64,000 nt of DNA from Treponema vincentii F0403 (GTDB lineage Bacteria > Spirochaetota > Spirochaetia > Treponematales > Treponemataceae). A model generated the notes under the pieces. It saw only the letters and a program-made list of their open reading frames with translations. It did not search any database and was not told where the DNA came from. The stretch is taken from positions 616,697 through 680,696 of the forward strand of contig NZ_KE332512.1 in NCBI RefSeq assembly GCF_000412995.1, given 5' to 3'. The position numbers and the translations under genes were made by a program. This document shows positions 17,231 through 26,659 of this stretch, one piece after another. How positions within the stretch are numbered: position 1 is the stretch's first letter; the number at the start of each line of letters is the position of its first letter.

Positions 17231-18754
17231 TTACGGATTAAAAAGCCCTTCCTCCGGAGTACGTACCCGTACGAGCGCCGTATAGGAATCTTTATTTTTT
17301 TCGACAAACTCTTCTGCCGGCACCTGTGTACCGTCTTCATATATATCAAGATGAAAGTCACCCAAACTGTCAAAATAAGGAAAAAATACGGCTATACGGT
17401 CATACAATCTCAGCTCGGTAGCGGAGGACACCGTGCTGATACATGCAAGATAAAAATGATCGGGTTCGGTAACAGCGAAATAATATAAAAGCGGCAAAAG
17501 GTATGCCGTTTGATACCCTGCATATTGCTGGTATCCCAAAAAAGCAGGCTGCTTTACTGCTCCGGTTTCCGCACCTGCAGAAACCGCCGGATCGGTAAGC
17601 GCAAAAGGGCAGCTGTTTACATCCAAACCGGAGGTATCGGGATACACCGTACGGTTCAGATTTAAACTTAAAGCGGCTGCACCGAGATTCCGTATCCAAT
17701 CCAGCCCGAAAAAAACATTTTTTGTATCCAGATAAGGTCTGGTAAAATGAGTCTTAGGTACTTCGGTTGTCCGTTTTAAAGATTCAATAACAGTCCCCTG
17801 CCCCGCAACGGGACGGACAAGCCCATCGATAATCCACTTTGCAAACCCCGCCGAATCGACACCGCCGATTACTTCCGAACGGAGTTGGTCGATATTCATC
17901 GCAGATGTTATTTCCAGTTCGGTTTGCGGCTGCGAATTGCTGATATGCACCGGTTTCCCATTATGATCAAAGCAGCCGTCTTTCAGCGGCACCAACCGAT
18001 ACCTAAGGTTTTCTACTCTTTGAGCCATCACTTTAACGGTACTGTCATAACGAGGCGGATTAAATAAATCCCATGGGATGATTGCCTGAGTCAATTCTTT
18101 CAACCGTGAAAGCGAAATGGTGTAGAGCGTCTCAAACGGAACCCCTATTGCGATATCCTTGCGCACATACACATTAAAAAGACATATATCGATAAACGAT
18201 TTACCGCTATAAGCCTTTTGAGGCGCAGGACGAAGCGAAACCGAAAGAGCGGGATTTTCACGGGGATATATTTTAATAAGCGAAGGAGCCCCCGTTTCAA
18301 GATTTCGGTATAGCATCCACGTACCTTGGGGAACAAGTTTATGTTCCGGCAGACTGTAATCGGTAAGTTCGGGAACTATAGAAATGATATACCCGTCTTT
18401 ACGGTTTTCCGCATACGTTCCCGATACCGTAAAGGTATTTCCCTTTGAATCCGTATGCAGCTCCGATGCTTTTTTGATAACTTGTTCAATCGGAGCGGCA
18501 AACCATGAAGAAATAATAGTTCCTCGGACTTCGGAAGAATCGGGTATCTGATCAAAAGGATAGAGATGCACCGTTTGCGGATTTTCGCCTGCTACCGTTT
18601 CTACCGTAACAACGGCTTCCTTACCGCCGGGTTCCCTTTGCACAGTCTTTGAATTCGGCACGGACGAATCCGCCCCGAAAGCGGCTGCCATACTTATGCA
18701 TACGAGAATACCGCCTATTAAGCAAGAAGGTATTCTAAAATAAACGCTTTTCAT
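17231..18754 (-). CDS. Large exported protein of unknown function
   Basis: 507 residues from ATG 18754 (an in-frame ATG pair at 18784 is an alternative; neither has a strong ribosome site). Signal peptide near residues 8-30 (CLIGGILVCISMAAAFGAD). The N-terminal third contains a segment reminiscent of treponemal exported proteins (SEVRGTIISSWFAAPIEQVI, DSKGNTFTVSGTYAEN), and the C-terminal half has FGLDWIRNLGAAALSLN. No enzyme motif seen. It follows argR by 95 bases on the same strand. Confidence 0.7.
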   Translation of the reverse strand: MKSVYFRIPSCLIGGILVCISMAAAFGADSSVPNSKTVQREPGGKEAVVTVETVAGENPQTVHLYPFDQIPDSSEVRGTIISSWFAAPIEQVIKKASELHTDSKGNTFTVSGTYAENRKDGYIISIVPELTDYSLPEHKLVPQGTWMLYRNLETGAPSLIKIYPRENPALSVSLRPAPQKAYSGKSFIDICLFNVYVRKDIAIGVPFETLYTISLSRLKELTQAIIPWDLFNPPRYDSTVKVMAQRVENLRYRLVPLKDGCFDHNGKPVHISNSQPQTELEITSAMNIDQLRSEVIGGVDSAGFAKWIIDGLVRPVAGQGTVIESLKRTTEVPKTHFTRPYLDTKNVFFGLDWIRNLGAAALSLNLNRTVYPDTSGLDVNSCPFALTDPAVSAGAETGAVKQPAFLGYQQYAGYQTAYLLPLLYYFAVTEPDHFYLACISTVSSATELRLYDRIAVFFPYFDSLGDFHLDIYEDGTQVPAEEFVEKNKDSYTALVRVRTPEEGLFNP

Positions 18755-18849
18755 ACCTTTATGGTATCGGCATTTTCTCATCATATCTTAAAACAACAGT
18801 ATCCTATCGCTAAAAGTCCAATCAGGATGATAGATTGCATCAGTGCCCG

Positions 18850-19323
18850 TCAGTCTTCTAATTCGGGGATGCGGTCTTTCAGCTCGCGTAAAAACTGTTC
18901 GCCGCTTACGCCTTCTCTCAAACAAATAAATACGCAATTATCTCTGCCCGCAATAATACCGAGGACGGATTCAAACCCCATATTTTCGAGCGCCATCGAA
19001 ATAAGTTCGGTATGTCCCGAATAGGTTTTGATAACCGCCATATTTCCCGAATAATCTATAGAAATATACCCGCGTAAAAAATCCTGAATGCCGGCCTGCT
19101 CGGTTTCATGAGGATGGTCTTCACTCGGAACCGTGTAAACATAATCACCTTTTCCGTTGGAGACCTTGCTGACCTTCAGCATCTTTAAATCGCGCGATAA
19201 GGTCGCCTGTGTCACGGAAAATCCTTCGCGATCCAAATAACCGAGCAGCATTTCCTGAGATTCAATCGGATATGATTTTATCAGTTTTCTGATTGTTTTT
19301 AATCTTGTCAGCCGCTGTTTCAC
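18850..19323 (-). CDS. argR: Arginine repressor ArgR
   Basis: 157 residues, normal for ArgR. The N-terminal winged helix includes SQEMLLGYLDREGFSVTQATLSRDLKMLKV (about 22-51), with the family ATLSRDL recognition segment. The C-terminal arginine-binding and hexamer domain ends in VLGIIAGRDNCVFICLREG (about 118-136), carrying the GxxAGxDN-type signature. GTG start at 19323 supported by AGGTGG 6 bases upstream. ARG-box-like sites lie 24-90 bases upstream, so self-repression is likely. No arginine biosynthesis or arc genes are in this window, so its targets are elsewhere. Confidence 0.95.
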   Translation of the reverse strand: MKQRLTRLKTIRKLIKSYPIESQEMLLGYLDREGFSVTQATLSRDLKMLKVSKVSNGKGDYVYTVPSEDHPHETEQAGIQDFLRGYISIDYSGNMAVIKTYSGHTELISMALENMGFESVLGIIAGRDNCVFICLREGVSGEQFLRELKDRIPELED

Positions 19324-19346
19324 TTATGCCACCTACGGAGTAATAG

Positions 19347-19413
19347 TGCATAAATATTCAAAAAAGTCAATAAAAATAAAAAAATATTCCAAAAATATGC
19401 ATGATTTTGCATA
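19347..19413 (-). promoter_or_regulatory. ARG-box-like operators upstream of argR
   Basis: TGCATAAATATTCA at 19347-19360 (reverse TGAATATTTATGCA) matches the AT-rich ArgR half-site pair; a second imperfect palindrome, TATGCATGATTTTGCATA, lies at 19396-19413. The run between them is A/T-rich and probably contains the argR promoter. Confidence 0.6.
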
Positions 19414-19430
19414 AACCAAGAATGACAAAC

Positions 19431-19606
19431 GCATCAGGCTCTTTTGAGAATATGCCCGCAGTGTAAGTGAGGCTGCTCAACCAGAATTGAACCTCTTCGC
19501 GGTTCAAATGGTCTCACAGCCTCACTTACACTGCGATTTTATCTATCCCGCCTGATGCACTTGCCTCTACCAGAAAAAATGTGCGAAATTTTTTTAAATT
19601 TCGCAC
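19431..19606. repeat. Family A palindromic element, copy 2
   Basis: Ends GCATCAGGC (19431-19439) and GCCTGATGC (19550-19558). Inner arms of 19 bp (19457-19475 and 19517-19535) are perfect complements but differ from copy 1 at six aligned positions. The core GAACCtcttcgcGGTTC is the reverse complement of copy 1's. Accessory hairpin TGCGAAATTT / AAATTTCGCA near 19581-19606. It ends 13 bases before the queA stop. Confidence 0.8.
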
Positions 19607-19618
19607 AGAAGGCAGTCC

Positions 19619-20659
19619 TTACAGGATAAGCATGGCGTCGCCGTAAGAGAAGAAGCGGTATTTTTTTTCTATTGCATGGCGGTAGGCTGCAAAGATATTG
19701 TCGCGGCCTGCAAAGGCGGATACCAGCATAACCAAGCTCGATTGCGGGGTATGAAAGTTGGTAAGAAGCGCACCGGTAAGGCCGAACCGGAATCCCGGAT
19801 AAATAAAAATATCGGTTGCATGCATCCCACGGCTCAGCTGCTGCGTATCGGATTTCCACGCGGATTCAAGCGTTCTGACGGAAGTGGTTCCCACTGCAAG
19901 GATGGTTTTTCCTGCTCTGTGCGCCTCTTCCACCGCCGCCGCCGTTTCATCCGAAATAAAGAATTTTTCTGAGTGCATCGTGTGCTCTTCGACAACCTCA
20001 GTCCGAACCGGCAAAAACGTACCGAGCCCGACATGCAGCGTTACGGCGGTACGCGCAATATGCCGTTTATCCAATTCCTGCAGAATAGGTTCCGTAAAAT
20101 GAAGACCGGCGGTGGGTGCTGCGACCGAACCGGTGTTTTTTGCGTATACGGTTTGATACCGCTCGGCATCTTCATCCGTATCGCCGCGCTTGATATACGG
20201 CGGCAGCGGGATATGACCGTTGGCTTCCAGCCAACGGTCATCAATGCAGCGGTCGAATCGTATATATTTGCAATCGGTTTCCGCTGCATTGGGGGAAGGG
20301 GGTGGAATCAGCACGGCACGGGTGCCGTCGTCAAAGATGTACTCCTTCCCCTCCCGCTGCCGTTTGGCGCGCTTGACTATGGTTTTCCAGACAAAGCCTT
20401 CATCGAGCGGCTCAATCAGCAAAAACTCGGCTTCACCGCTTCCGGTACGGGCATACAAACGGGCATGGCGTACCTTTGTATTGTTAAACACCATTAAACA
20501 ATCAGGCGGCAAAAAATCGGGTAAATCGGAGAACACGGCATCGGTTAAAGCCCCTGTCCGTCTATTTAATACAAGCAGCCGGTCATTTCCGCGTTCTGCT
20601 GAAGGATATTGTGCAATTAATTCTTTCGGTAGGTCAAAATCAAAATCTTTTGTAAACAT
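19619..20659 (-). CDS. queA: S-adenosylmethionine:tRNA ribosyltransferase-isomerase
   Basis: 346 residues, the family norm. Signatures: FDFDLPKELIAQYP at the N-terminus, VFNNTKVRHARLY (about 57-69), TAGLHFTEPIL (about 185-195), LHVGLGTFLPVRTEVVEEHTMHSEKF (about 205-230) and the C-terminal FRFGLTGALLTNFHTPQSSLVMLVSAFAG. QueA transfers ribose from AdoMet to preQ1 at the tRNA wobble position, making epoxyqueuosine. No other queuosine genes are in the window. The ribosome site is poor (AGGCC upstream). Confidence 0.96.
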   Translation of the reverse strand: MFTKDFDFDLPKELIAQYPSAERGNDRLLVLNRRTGALTDAVFSDLPDFLPPDCLMVFNNTKVRHARLYARTGSGEAEFLLIEPLDEGFVWKTIVKRAKRQREGKEYIFDDGTRAVLIPPPSPNAAETDCKYIRFDRCIDDRWLEANGHIPLPPYIKRGDTDEDAERYQTVYAKNTGSVAAPTAGLHFTEPILQELDKRHIARTAVTLHVGLGTFLPVRTEVVEEHTMHSEKFFISDETAAAVEEAHRAGKTILAVGTTSVRTLESAWKSDTQQLSRGMHATDIFIYPGFRFGLTGALLTNFHTPQSSLVMLVSAFAGRDNIFAAYRHAIEKKYRFFSYGDAMLIL

Positions 20660-20725
20660 AAGGCCTCAAAAACGAGAAGCACTATACCCGAAAAGGTTTC
20701 CCAGTGGCAAGACGAGGCAATAGGG

Positions 20726-20826
20726 AACTTCTAAAAACTGCAAGCCTATCGGCTTGTTCTGTAAAGAAATTCATTAAGTTATCCGCTTCGCGGACTGCGA
20801 ATCAGTTTTTAGAAGTTCCCCTTAGA
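20726..20826. repeat. Family B repeat, long form
   Basis: Outer arms GGGAACTTCTAAAAACTG and CAGTTTTTAGAAGTTCCC enclose about 65 bases with further short complementary stretches (AAGCCTATCGGCTT, CCGCTTCGCGG). It ends in CCTTAGATTTAACGTGATG, the family tail. A related core recurs at 54124-54194. Confidence 0.75.
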
Positions 20827-20906
20827 TTTAACGTGATGCCATGCGTGCGCTTGCAATTTTTTATATCCATTGTTATAATTCCTTCACCATATTCTGGAGG
20901 AGCCTT

Positions 20907-21323
20907 ATGAAAAAGATATGCCGTTTTTTTATTCTCTGTGTTGTACTGTTTGGAGCAGTGAGTGTGTTTCCCCTTGCTGCCGAATCAAAAGAAGCTGACG
21001 TATATTATGTTCACACTCAGCTTTTAAAAATATTCCCTCATCCTAAGGGATACTATGTAATCTATCGGCGGGCAGGTTTGGGTACCGGCGAGGCATTCAT
21101 CCCGATGGAATGGTTCAGCCCGAAAGAAAATAAAGCGGATATTTCATTTATTAATAGCCGTGTTAATCCGTATCTGTCGTTCTTTATCCGCGACGGAAAA
21201 TGCGAATATATTAGAATTTCAACTCCGAGTGATAGAGGCACTCAAGTATGGGGTATGCTGCCTTATCCTCAGCAATACAATGAAAAATTTGAAGGTGTAG
21301 AATCGCTCGCACTTGAGTTTTAA
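20907..21323 (+). CDS. Small exported protein of unknown function
   Basis: 138 residues with a signal peptide (FFILCVVLFGAVSVFPLAAES, cleaved near residue 24). The mature part starts EADVYYVHTQLLKIFPHPKGYYVIYRRAG and contains AFIPMEWFSP; the pattern occurs in other spirochaete exported proteins, but I cannot name a family. Start fixed by GGAGG 7 bases before the ATG at 20907. Probably periplasmic. Confidence 0.75.
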   Translation: MKKICRFFILCVVLFGAVSVFPLAAESKEADVYYVHTQLLKIFPHPKGYYVIYRRAGLGTGEAFIPMEWFSPKENKADISFINSRVNPYLSFFIRDGKCEYIRISTPSDRGTQVWGMLPYPQQYNEKFEGVESLALEF

Positions 21324-21343
21324 TCCGTCTCAAAAGCAGGCAA

Positions 21344-21385
21344 AAGGGAGTCTCTAAGGGCGTTTTGTTTTTAGAGATTTCCATA
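21344..21385. repeat. Family B repeat, degraded
   Basis: GGGAGTCTCTAAGGGC and TTTTTAGAGATTTCC pair imperfectly, 20 bases after the stop of the small exported protein. Confidence 0.45.
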
Positions 21386-21503
21386 TTCTTAAAAGATAGG
21401 CCTGTGCTTTTCAGCTGCTTAAAATTACAAATGTCTGCTCCGAAATTTTATAAGTTCTGAAGTATCTTAAACACAATTACGCCGTACCGGGGTGAGGGTA
21501 TTT

Positions 21504-22502
21504 ATGGCTGATATTATTACACCTGCCGTTCCGCAGGAATTAATCGATTTTTTACATTCCTATCCGATGTTCCTCATTGCCGGTCATAAAGAACCGGACG
21601 GCGATTGTATCGGGAGCAGTATCGCGATGTCGCTTTTTTTACAACGGCTGGGGAAAAAGACCAAGATGCTTTCTGCAGGCCCCTTCCAACGCCCGGAAAT
21701 AAAGACTTACGAACTGCTATTTTCCGCACAGGTTCCGAAAGAGCTTATGCAAAGTCCTGAAAAAACAGGCGTTATCATTGTTGACTGTTCGGGGATAGAG
21801 AGAACCGGCGATATTGCCGAACAGCTTACGAGTTTTTCTTCAATCTGCATCGATCATCACGCTACCAACACGACAAAAGAAGCAGGTTCGCTGGTATATG
21901 CGGATGCACCTTCAACAACATTTATTATTCAAACGATTATCGAAACGATGACCGGTTCCGTAACGCGGGAAGAAGCGGAGATGCTGTTCTTCGGGCTTTG
22001 CACCGACACCGGCTTTTTCCGCCATTTGGATGAGCGGAGCGGTGAAGTTTTTGCCCATACGGCGCGGCTGGTACAAGCAGGCGCTAATCCTAAATACACA
22101 TTTGCAGCGATTAACGGCGGTAAATCTTTCGGTTCGCGGACGCTCATTTCCCGCGTATTAGCCCGGATGAAGCCGTATTATGGCGGAAAACTCATCGTTT
22201 CGTATGAAACATATCAGGACAAACGGGAAATCGGTATCGAAAACAGAGATTCCGATATGGCATATCAGCTGATTCAAAGTATTGCAGGCGTAAAGGCGAT
22301 TTGTATTGTCCGACAGGATACGGAAACACACTGCAGCGTAGGCTTCCGCTCCCTCGATACCGTCGATGTCAGCATTATCGCATCTTCGTTCGGCGGCGGC
22401 GGACATAAGCAGGCTGCAGGTCTTTATATAGAAGGAATTGCCGAACAGCTGATCCCCAAGTTTGTCGCGGCGTTTGCTCCGCAGATGGAAAAAGAAGTAT
22501 AG
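21504..22502 (+). CDS. DHH/DHHA1 phosphoesterase (NrnA-like)
   Basis: 332 residues. DHH-family motifs: GHKEPDGDCIGSS (about 27-39), IIVDCSGIERTGD (about 89-101), IDHHATNT (about 113-120) and the C-terminal DHHA1 signature SSFGGGGHKQAAG (about 294-306). This set fits NrnA-like enzymes, which degrade short oligoribonucleotides and/or pAp, or cyclic dinucleotide breakdown products. Which substrate cannot be read here. Start chosen at ATG 21504 with GAGG 8 bases upstream. Stand-alone gene. Confidence 0.88.
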   Translation: MADIITPAVPQELIDFLHSYPMFLIAGHKEPDGDCIGSSIAMSLFLQRLGKKTKMLSAGPFQRPEIKTYELLFSAQVPKELMQSPEKTGVIIVDCSGIERTGDIAEQLTSFSSICIDHHATNTTKEAGSLVYADAPSTTFIIQTIIETMTGSVTREEAEMLFFGLCTDTGFFRHLDERSGEVFAHTARLVQAGANPKYTFAAINGGKSFGSRTLISRVLARMKPYYGGKLIVSYETYQDKREIGIENRDSDMAYQLIQSIAGVKAICIVRQDTETHCSVGFRSLDTVDVSIIASSFGGGGHKQAAGLYIEGIAEQLIPKFVAAFAPQMEKEV

Positions 22503-22607
22503 GCGTATATCGGAAAACAGGAGCTTTCATTCATAATTCATAATTATGAATTGATCCTCCCCATCATTCATCCAGCAGAGCCCGTGCTTCTGCCTGTAAT
22601 GAGGGAA

Positions 22608-22668
22608 AAACCGCCCAATCAGCCCCTCCGTCCCGTACACCGGAACACAGAGGCTGACAAGCGGTTTT
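22608..22668 (-). terminator. Probable terminator of the large lipoprotein gene
   Basis: On the minus strand AAACCGC...TCAGCC pairs with GGCTGA...GCGGTTT and is followed by TTTCCCTCATT. It lies 55 bases past the stop at 22723. The rest of 22503-22722 contains an AT palindrome (ATTCATAATTATGAAT, near 22536) and nothing else I can identify. Confidence 0.5.
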
Positions 22669-22722
22669 TGTTGCCCAGCACGCCGAAAGGGTGCTAGGCC
22701 GATAGAGCCCATCGATATGGGG

Positions 22723-25700
22723 TTATTTCCAGTCAAAGCCGGAGGCGGATGTGTCTCTTATCAATTCCTTAGAGAATTTTCCACCGGCGGCATCCGCTTT
22801 TTCTTCCAGCAACGTTTTTTCTAAGTCATATTCAAAGACTTTGTTATTGTTAGCTTCAACATGATTCGATGAAGAAATTCCGTCTGTGCCCCATGCACCG
22901 TCGGAAGCAATCACCAGTTTTTTCGGCTTAACGGCAATAAAGCGGTAAAAACCGTAGCCGATTTTGTTCGTATCATCAGCAGGTTTTGCTTTTGACTCTA
23001 AAGGCGGGTAGGGCATTGCCTGATCCGTACGACCGATTTTGTACAGCTCACCACTGTTTTTTAAGCTATCAAGCTGATACCCATTATCATCCTTCAACCC
23101 GTGTTCTTCCTTTGCTGTAATGGCATACAGGACATCGTCAACTATCTGCAAACCGTTAATTGACTTCTCAATCTTCTCATACGGAGAAGAGTCAGTCGGT
23201 TCCGCAGGTATGTCTTCCTGCCCCATCGACGTTCCGCCGGCAGAATTTCCATCCGTTTTCTTGTATTTTTCTACCGATAGAAAATATTTTGTCGGATTGA
23301 GGGAGGCATTATTCAGCCGTACGCCGGCGAATACCCCATCTTTGTTTGCGGCAAGCGCGGTAACAGTTTTGGTCTCATCCCCTACGCTGATGCTATAGCC
23401 TGCATCACGGTAAGCACTGTCAAAAGAAGATATCCACGAATAGCGGTGTATCTTGTGTGTACCATTGTCAGCGCAATACAAATAATTAGTTCCGTCGGAA
23501 ACATCTACGGCAATGGCGCTGACAGTCTCTCCTGCCTGTAAATTTAAATTCGCATCTTGAATTATTGCCTTATCGTAATAATCTTCTTTTCCTTCTGCTG
23601 TTGCCGGCGGTTGCAAGTCAAACCGTCTGACTTTGTAATTATTCGAATTGTCTTTCCACAAGATATACAGATTGCCGTCTTGGTCATAGCAGAAAACATC
23701 GGTAGGATTTTCTGATGACGACGTTGAAGCCCAAAGTGCATCGGCATTATCAGGAGATGCGGTTGAACCGTCATCGCTTAGCCAATATTTCATGCCAACG
23801 ACAGGGGATTTACCATTTTCCCACAGCAGCACCTTTGTATTGGGCTTTCTGTACTCATTGTAGATTTCGGACCATGACGCTTCGTCCGCACTTATGAAAG
23901 AAACAGTTTTATCTTTGCGGTTAAACGCCATAATGCGGTCTTTGTTACCGTTGATGCGGTAGTTTTCGTTTTTGTATTCGATATTTACGCCGTCGTCGGC
24001 AAAGTAGAGAGTGTCTCCGTCATAGCCGATAAAGCCTGCCGGATTAGACAAATATGCCGGATTATACACGAGAGCCCCGGTACCTGATGCGGCGGGATTC
24101 AGACCTCCGCTGTTCGGTACTGATGTATCTTCCGTCAGCGTCGAACCGTCATAGCTAAACCGTACCACCTGTCCAAGGGCATAAGGGGAGATGCCGGAAT
24201 ATGGATCTTGCTGGGTCAGCAGGGCGTATACCCCTTGCCCGTCTGCAAAAAGACCGGTACATGTTCTTTTATCCAAAGTGGCCAAAGCGGCTACGGGGCG
24301 GAGTGCGCGAAGCTCTGCGTCTGCAGAAGCCCCAGTGAATGCGAAAGAGTCTTTTGAAGCCGTCTCCATCTTATAGGCATAGAGCTTCTTTTGATTAGTT
24401 AAGTCTTGCACATCCATCGCGACAAAGAGCGTACCGTCAAACGCAGCAACGGAATCAATACTGCGGTTACCGGGAGAGCCGGGAGTAGTAACCGTTTGGG
24501 CAGCACTGAAAGCGGTATATCCCCCATCCGTCTTCTTTGCCATATATGCGGTAATCTTAGTATTCGCCCCGTCTTGCGTACGTTTCAGCAAAAAGACATC
24601 TCCCGTTTTAAAATCGACGGCAATATCGGTAACCGAGGTGTCAGGGAAGGTAAATTCCGATTTTGCAGTCCCGAATGTTGTATCTTTTGTGCCGTCAGCA
24701 GCAAAGCGTTCAAGATGCAGTTCACCGCCATAACCGCCTTTATACAGTAGATAGACAGCGCCGGTACTATCCCGCGCAGTCTTTTGATTGCGGATGTTTG
24801 ATACAAGTTTTTTTACAGTACCGCCTGCTATTTTCAGGTTGAGTGTAACCGCATGGGTACCCTTGTTTGTTGACCACAATAAAGTCGGTATTTTTTCTGC
24901 ATACTGAGCGGTATATTCTGCAAACCATGTTACATCGGCGGTAGAATCGTCAAAGGACAACGCTGTGGTATCGCGCTTGACCGCTGCAATACGGTTTTTG
25001 TTTCCGGCAGTATAAAAGCCCCCCATATAGGCATTTTCGTTTATTTCAGCGCCGTCGTCCGCAATGTAGAGATAGTCCTCATCATAGCCGATAAAGCAGA
25101 CAGGATTAACAAAAGCATTTGCATCAAAGGCAAGAGACGGATCGCTTCCTCCTGCCTTGGAATGCAGCCCTATAGCTTGTTTTTTTGTAAGAGCGCCGTC
25201 ACTATACGTATACTGAATAAGCGCCCCTACCATATACAGCTGACTGGCATCCGACTTCTGTTCCCGCAGCAGGCAGTATACGCCGCTTTCATCGGCAAAC
25301 AGTCCGGTACACTCGGTATCCGCACTACCACCGGTAACCCCTGAAGCGGGACGGAGTTTATCCAACGGTTTGCTTGACACCTGCGAGTCAAATTTTAACA
25401 ACTTAATATCGGCATGACCGGGAGCATCTTCAAATTCAAACTTACAAGCATATAAGTTCCCCCTATACACGGCAAACAATACACCGTTATATGCTGCAGC
25501 AGCGGTAACGCGCAATGTTGCAGCTACGTTCGGGTATGCAGTACCTCTAAAATACTCAAAAGAATGGTCTTTTTTCTCTTTAAAACAATAAACGTAGTTG
25601 TCTTTAAACAAAAAGATATAATTATCGTCTGCATCGATCGCTATAGTATCGATAGTACTTATAGTAACACCGGGCGGTAGCATAGGCATAATCTCACCAA

Positions 25701-26337
25701 ATTTTGTTGCAAATTCGGTATCTTCATTTCCCTCTACATCGAAGCGGGTAAGATTCCTTGAACCGCCTTTGTCATAGAGCATATATATCCGTCCGATACC
25801 GTCACGGGCAATAACCGGCCGGTCTAAATAGTTGCCGCCGATTCCACTATTTTCAACAAGTAATTTCTCGTCTGGCAGCTTGCCTACCAGCTTGAGCGTA
25901 ATTTTAGAATCATACAGATCATTTTTTACAACATAGGAAAGGATATTCCCAACGCTCTTAGGCACTTTGGAAAGCTTTACGGCAACGGTATTGGTTCCTG
26001 CCGTAACGGTGTGCTCTTTTGTACCGCGCCACTCGCCTGCCTCGGTTGTTACAACAACCTTTATGCTTATTTTCTTTCCGATATCAAGCGTCAGCGTAAC
26101 CGATGTTGTTCCTTCCGCCAGTTGATTACCATCCTCGCCGGTAACGGTAATCTTAGTATTGGATTCATCAAATTGAGGCATTCCCTCGGCATTAACGGCA
26201 CGGGTTGCCCCATTGTCGATGACAATCCTCACCTCGCCGGTACCTTTTCCGGCTGTCAAACCTTGGTTACAGGCCGTAAAGATAATGCATAGCGCTGCAA
26301 ACAAAATACTTACGGAAATTAAACGCAGTTTTTTCAT
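22723..26337 (-). CDS. Large lipoprotein with three internal propeller-like repeats
   Basis: 1204 residues. Signal with lipobox FTACN (cysteine near residue 23). An Ig/BIG-like N-terminal stretch (about 30-140: EVRIVIDNGATRAV, ITVTGEDGNQLAEGTTSVTLTLD) is followed by three related blocks starting near residues 162, 509 and 870. Each block contains VYLLYKGG-like strands, then CTGLFADxxGVYxLL and GFIGYDxDxLYxADDGxxI; the third is shorter. Repeating strand units suggest beta-propellers. Treponemes carry families of such lipoproteins; surface location and function unproven. Start fixed by AAGGAGG before ATG 26337. Confidence 0.8.
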   Translation of the reverse strand: MKKLRLISVSILFAALCIIFTACNQGLTAGKGTGEVRIVIDNGATRAVNAEGMPQFDESNTKITVTGEDGNQLAEGTTSVTLTLDIGKKISIKVVVTTEAGEWRGTKEHTVTAGTNTVAVKLSKVPKSVGNILSYVVKNDLYDSKITLKLVGKLPDEKLLVENSGIGGNYLDRPVIARDGIGRIYMLYDKGGSRNLTRFDVEGNEDTEFATKFGEIMPMLPPGVTISTIDTIAIDADDNYIFLFKDNYVYCFKEKKDHSFEYFRGTAYPNVAATLRVTAAAAYNGVLFAVYRGNLYACKFEFEDAPGHADIKLLKFDSQVSSKPLDKLRPASGVTGGSADTECTGLFADESGVYCLLREQKSDASQLYMVGALIQYTYSDGALTKKQAIGLHSKAGGSDPSLAFDANAFVNPVCFIGYDEDYLYIADDGAEINENAYMGGFYTAGNKNRIAAVKRDTTALSFDDSTADVTWFAEYTAQYAEKIPTLLWSTNKGTHAVTLNLKIAGGTVKKLVSNIRNQKTARDSTGAVYLLYKGGYGGELHLERFAADGTKDTTFGTAKSEFTFPDTSVTDIAVDFKTGDVFLLKRTQDGANTKITAYMAKKTDGGYTAFSAAQTVTTPGSPGNRSIDSVAAFDGTLFVAMDVQDLTNQKKLYAYKMETASKDSFAFTGASADAELRALRPVAALATLDKRTCTGLFADGQGVYALLTQQDPYSGISPYALGQVVRFSYDGSTLTEDTSVPNSGGLNPAASGTGALVYNPAYLSNPAGFIGYDGDTLYFADDGVNIEYKNENYRINGNKDRIMAFNRKDKTVSFISADEASWSEIYNEYRKPNTKVLLWENGKSPVVGMKYWLSDDGSTASPDNADALWASTSSSENPTDVFCYDQDGNLYILWKDNSNNYKVRRFDLQPPATAEGKEDYYDKAIIQDANLNLQAGETVSAIAVDVSDGTNYLYCADNGTHKIHRYSWISSFDSAYRDAGYSISVGDETKTVTALAANKDGVFAGVRLNNASLNPTKYFLSVEKYKKTDGNSAGGTSMGQEDIPAEPTDSSPYEKIEKSINGLQIVDDVLYAITAKEEHGLKDDNGYQLDSLKNSGELYKIGRTDQAMPYPPLESKAKPADDTNKIGYGFYRFIAVKPKKLVIASDGAWGTDGISSSNHVEANNNKVFEYDLEKTLLEEKADAAGGKFSKELIRDTSASGFDWK

Positions 26338-26659
26338 ATTCTTTCCTCCTTCATAACTATAGGGCATCTCTAAAAACTTGGTTAGCCTTTAGAGGTTCCC
26401 TACAAACAAGAATTTCCAATCAATCCGCTATCTTTTTAGACAATCACACTTTACCCTTTTACTCCGATTTTTATTATACACTGTCTTTTACAAAAATACA
26501 AATAGGAACCTCGTAAAAACCGAAATTTCTATCAATTGCAAGAGCTTTTCCTTAACTTTATATGCCTATTTGTATCTGCTATTAGAGGAACCGTACCGGA
26601 TAGATGATGCAATACGTTTTGTTGCATAAATGCCCCGTTTCAACTATACTTATACTATT
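26338..26659. other. Intergenic region between the divergent large lipoprotein and aspS genes
   Basis: Contains a family B hairpin at 26361-26402 (CATCTCTAAAAACTTGGTTAG / CCTTTAGAGGTTCCC, imperfect), a degraded second copy from 26503 (GGAACCTCGTAAAAACCG...) and the aspS promoter. No coding sequence seen. Confidence 0.6.
26622..26650 (+). promoter_or_regulatory. Promoter for aspS-epmA
   Basis: TTGCAT (26622-26627), 17-base spacer, TATACT (26645-26650). The transcription start would fall at about 26657, so the aspS message would begin almost at its own start codon. Confidence 0.5.
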
